A stretch of DNA of 64,000 bases, taken from positions 1-64,000 of the forward strand of contig DASRPK010000118.1 of NCBI GenBank assembly GCA_035646395.1, written 5' to 3'. How positions within the stretch are numbered: position 1 is the stretch's first letter; every line of letters starts with the position of its first letter. The position numbers and the translations under genes were made by a program. Of the stretch, positions 61,281 through 64,000 are shown piece by piece. A model generated the notes under the pieces. It saw only the letters and a program-made list of their open reading frames with translations, was not told where the DNA came from and did not search any database. The stretch is from JABWBJ01 sp035646395. GTDB lineage: Bacteria; Gemmatimonadota; Gemmatimonadetes; Gemmatimonadales; Gemmatimonadaceae.

Positions 61281-62987
61281 ATGACCACACACGAGAACTA
61301 CGGAAACTCGGACGACCTGCCATTGATCATCCAGGGCGGGATGGGTGTCGGCGTTTCCAACTGGGTTCTCGCGAAGGCAGTCTCGATGCGTGGCCAGTTA
61401 GGCGTTGTATCCGGGACCTGTGTCGACTCGATTCTCGTGCGCCGGCTGCAGGACGGAGACATTGGTGGACACGTGCGTCGCGCGATGGCGCACTTTCCGA
61501 TTCCGCACGTCGCAGAAGCGGTACTGAGCAAGTTCTTCATCGCCGATGGCCGACCGCCGCGCACGCCGTACAAGGCGCTCCCGATGTACAAGCAGACGGT
61601 GAGCCTGGCGCGGCAGCAGATCACCATGATCGCGGCATTCGTGGAGGTCTGGCTGGCGCGTGAGGGGCACTCCCGCCCAGTCGGCATTAACCTGCTGACG
61701 AAAGTACAAATGCCCAACCTGCCGACGCTGTATGGCGCAATGCTGGCCGGCGTCGGCTACGTCCTCATGGGCGCCGGCATCCCGCGTGAGATTCCGGGGG
61801 TGCTCGACAACCTCGCGAACCACGATTCCGTTTCCATCAAGTTCGACGTCGAAGGTCTCGCGGCAGGTGAGACCGAATATCTCCGCTTCGATCCCCGCGA
61901 GCACTGGTCTCCGGGTGACCTGCTCTATCGTCCGCGATTCCTGGCCATCATCTCGGCGAATTCGCTGGCCACATCGCTCGCTCGTAAGGCAACGGGTCGG
62001 GTCGATGGCTTCGTCATTGAAGCGCCGACGGCGGGTGGACATAACGCACCGCCGCGCGGAGAGCTCAAGCTCAATGAGCAGGGCGAGCCGGTCTACGGTG
62101 AGCGCGACATCGTCGATCTCGACAAGATGATCGAGCTGGGATTGCCGTTCTGGCTCGCCGGTGGCGCCGGATCCCCCGAGCGACTCCAGGCGGCTCGCGC
62201 CGCCGGCGCCGCAGGGATCCAGGTCGGCACGTTGTTCGCGTATTGCGAAGAGTCCGGTTTCACGTCGGCACTCAAGAACCAGGTGCGGGACGGCGTTATG
62301 CAGGGACGCGTTGGCGTGCGAACGGATCCGCGCGCTTCGCCCACGGGCTACCCGTTCAAGATCGTCGAGATCGAAGGCGTGAACTCACGGGCCGAGGGTC
62401 GCAAACGATGCTGCGACCTGGGCTACCTCCGAACGGCGTATCGCGAGGAAAGCGGACGGCTCGGATACCGATGCGCGGCCGAGCCCATCGATACATACGT
62501 GAAGCGCGGTGGACAGATCGAGGACACGGAAGGGCGGAAATGCCTGTGTAACGGCTTGTTCGCGAACATCGGGCATGCCCAGGTTCGCAACGATGACGTG
62601 GATGAACGCCCGATCATTACGAGTGGCGATGAACTCGCCTGCCTCGGCGCCTTCTTCGGCGAACATCCGCAATACACCGCCGGCGACGTGATCGAACACC
62701 TGCTCAGTCTCCACGTGGCGTCGAACGGACATGTCGCCTCCAACGGCGCTGCGTCATCCAATGGCCACGGATCACTCAATGGCGATCACGAGTCGAATGG
62801 GCATGCGCCCGTCAACGGTCAGGTTGCGCTCCTGAACGGTCAGCACGCGAATGGCAATGGGTCGGCCAATGGCAACCGATCGCGGAGCGCTCGCGACGCG
62901 GAGGACGCTGATCCGGCCGACGCAGTCGGGCGGAATGGCAAAGGCGTGGCGAACCCGGCGCACGTTCATTCGCGAGTCATCGCATAA
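61281..62987 (+). CDS. Nitronate monooxygenase-family (NPD) FMN enzyme with Asn-Gly-rich tail
   Basis: The 568-residue protein has a TIM-barrel NPD/PfaD-like core (about 12-485): LIIQGGMGVGVSNWVLAKAV, VGYVLMGAGIPREIPGVLD, VIEAPTAGGHNAPPRG, FWLAGGAGSPERLQAARAAG and IQVGTLFAYCEESG (FMN phosphate-binding). A CRYxxEP-type cluster (RKRCCDLGYLRTAY and GRKCLCNGLF) adds several Cys. The last 85 residues are low-complexity with many NG, SNGH and LNG repeats. The ATG at 61281 was chosen because the barrel begins there. The reaction and substrate are not clear; alkyl nitronate oxidation is only the family name. Confidence 0.82.
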   Translation: MTTHENYGNSDDLPLIIQGGMGVGVSNWVLAKAVSMRGQLGVVSGTCVDSILVRRLQDGDIGGHVRRAMAHFPIPHVAEAVLSKFFIADGRPPRTPYKALPMYKQTVSLARQQITMIAAFVEVWLAREGHSRPVGINLLTKVQMPNLPTLYGAMLAGVGYVLMGAGIPREIPGVLDNLANHDSVSIKFDVEGLAAGETEYLRFDPREHWSPGDLLYRPRFLAIISANSLATSLARKATGRVDGFVIEAPTAGGHNAPPRGELKLNEQGEPVYGERDIVDLDKMIELGLPFWLAGGAGSPERLQAARAAGAAGIQVGTLFAYCEESGFTSALKNQVRDGVMQGRVGVRTDPRASPTGYPFKIVEIEGVNSRAEGRKRCCDLGYLRTAYREESGRLGYRCAAEPIDTYVKRGGQIEDTEGRKCLCNGLFANIGHAQVRNDDVDERPIITSGDELACLGAFFGEHPQYTAGDVIEHLLSLHVASNGHVASNGAASSNGHGSLNGDHESNGHAPVNGQVALLNGQHANGNGSANGNRSRSARDAEDADPADAVGRNGKGVANPAHVHSRVIA

Positions 62988-63055
62988 CGCGAAGCCTCTT
63001 CGCATAGCCATTCACGACCCTTCCCTTTCATGGGTGGGGCGCGCCAGCTTGCGGC

Positions 63056-63967
63056 ATGACGGCAATACGACTGATCGGCGTCCCGATGGACCTGGGCGCG
63101 TCGCGGCGCGGGGTCGACATGGGCCCCTACGCCGTGCGCTACACCGACCTGCGCGAGCGCCTCGAGCGTATGGGTCACGAGGTCGATGACCTCGGCAACG
63201 TGGCGGTCCCGTTTCGTGAGGATGCCGAGCGCGGAGCCCAGCGCGGGGCGCGCTACCTTGGCGCCATAACGAGTGTCTGTCGTGATGTCGCGAACCTGAC
63301 GAGGGCCGCACTGGAGCTGGGACGCTTTCCGATCCTGCTCGGCGGTGATCACTCACTCGCGGCCGGATCCGTCGCCGGCGCCGCCGCGTATCACGCCGCT
63401 CGCAACGAGCGCATCGGGGTTATCTGGATCGACGCACATGCCGACCTGAACACGCCCGGAAGCTCCAAGTCAGGGAACGTCCACGGTATGCCGCTGGCGC
63501 ACCTGCTCGGCCACGGCGATACCGCACTCGCCACCGCCGGCGGCATCCGTCCCGCGGTCAAGCCGAACAACGTCGCACTGGTTGGACTGCGCGATGCTGA
63601 TGACGCGGAACGAGAGCACATCGGCAAGTGGAAGATCCGTGCCCTGACGATGCGGGCAATCGACGAACGCGGGGTGCGCAGTGTGATGGAAGAAGCGATC
63701 GCCGTGGCTTCGGACGGTACGGCCGCCATCTGGGTCTCCTTCGACCTCGATGCGCTGACGCCTGAGGCCGCGCCAGGCGTAGGCACTGCGGTTCCGGGTG
63801 GAATGACGTACCGCGAGGCGCATCTCGCGATGGAAATGCTGGCCGATACGAAGCGCGTGATCGGCATCGACCTGGTCGAGGTGAATCCGGTGCTCGACAA
63901 GTTCAATCGGACGGCGGGGATCGGGACGGACCTGCTGTTGAGCGCGATGGGGAAGCAGATCGTGTAA
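63056..63967 (+). CDS. rocF: Arginase-family protein (probable arginase)
   Basis: The 303 residues carry the ureohydrolase metal motifs: GGDHSLAAG, WIDAHADLNTP, and SFDLDALTPEAAPGVGTAVPGG, with EVNPVLDKFN near the end and the start IRLIGVPMDLGASRRGVDMGP typical of bacterial arginase. It hydrolyses arginine to ornithine and urea. The product specificity (arginase rather than agmatinase) is inferred from the N-terminal motif and the loop after DAHADLN. The stop is followed by the right-edge heptads. Confidence 0.93.
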   Translation: MTAIRLIGVPMDLGASRRGVDMGPYAVRYTDLRERLERMGHEVDDLGNVAVPFREDAERGAQRGARYLGAITSVCRDVANLTRAALELGRFPILLGGDHSLAAGSVAGAAAYHAARNERIGVIWIDAHADLNTPGSSKSGNVHGMPLAHLLGHGDTALATAGGIRPAVKPNNVALVGLRDADDAEREHIGKWKIRALTMRAIDERGVRSVMEEAIAVASDGTAAIWVSFDLDALTPEAAPGVGTAVPGGMTYREAHLAMEMLADTKRVIGIDLVEVNPVLDKFNRTAGIGTDLLLSAMGKQIV

Positions 63968-63972
63968 ACAGA

Positions 63973-64000
63973 GCAAGAAGCAAGAAGCAAGAAGCAAGAA
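63973..64000. repeat. (GCAAGAA)4 array, cut by the window edge
   Basis: Four tandem GCAAGAA units start 5 nt after the arginase stop and run off the end. The units equal those of the left arm of the element at 23293. It is therefore likely the left arm of a third compound element. Confidence 0.85.

Noticed and set aside
1..64000. Insertion sequence, prophage or integrative element
   Set aside because: No transposase, integrase, phage structural gene or att-like direct repeat was found; gene content and base use are even.

Overview
The window is GC-rich, densely packed chromosomal DNA from a Gram-negative bacterium, most likely a member of the Gemmatimonadota. Outer-membrane functions are encoded (LolA-like carrier, a surface beta-barrel protein, many lipoproteins). 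So are family types I associate with that phylum: Ser/Thr kinases fused to TolB/TPR sensors, a BTAD regulator, a DUF4159-DUF4175-TPR cluster, and a secreted protein usually misnamed asparagine synthetase B. The phylum call is inference; no rRNA gene is present. There is no transposase, integrase, phage gene or CRISPR array.

Layout. 1-7.9 kb (minus): rsmI, DUF4159, the giant DUF4175 coiled-coil protein, a TPR protein and the start of the AsnB-like protein, chained by 1-17 nt overlaps, preceded by trxA. 8-13.2 kb: methylmalonyl-CoA epimerase, a lipoprotein, pdxJ, a degenerate Hpt protein, a flippase-like membrane protein and ispE. 13.2-20 kb: tRNA-Gln, prs, rplY, pth, a four-helix-bundle (S23/Avd-like) gene and an SRAP gene embedded in heptad repeats, then rpsF-rpsR-DUF2232-rplI and rsfS. 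20-32.4 kb: a protease-like/propeller/barrel surface protein, two SPOR proteins coupled to smc, an MBL hydrolase, a DAHP synthase and lolA. 32.5-37.3 kb (minus): rpmE-prfA-prmC, ylbF, tmk and a C-terminal processing protease. 37.6-47.7 kb: a Crp/Fnr regulator, an MBL hydrolase, hydantoinase-type hyuA/hyuB, a probable Lnb-type lipoprotein N-acyltransferase, a Gfo/Idh/MocA oxidoreductase, a SpoIID-domain protein and rimO. 47.9-60.8 kb: kinase-TPR sensor, small lipoproteins, BTAD regulator, RpoD-type sigma factor, lepB, aldehyde dehydrogenase, sigma-54 response regulator, larE with a tiny coupled gene and thpR, and an esterase lipoprotein. 61.3-64 kb: an FMN-dependent NPD-family enzyme and an arginase-family enzyme.

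Two DNA-level signals run through the whole window and are not explained by the genes. First, many gene ends carry arrays of short units, mostly 7 nt, each locus with its own sequence, usually arranged as inverted arms that can form a hairpin and usually starting within about 12 nt of a stop codon. Two have the same GAGGGCCCG-core hairpin inside, and a third copy runs off the right edge. Second, the 7-mer GTTAGGC/GCCTAAC recurs about 34 times by eye, on both strands, mainly inside genes as the rare codon pair TTA GGC or as CCT AAC. Translational coupling by xTGA overlaps is the rule here and supports a rare CTG start codon for prfA.
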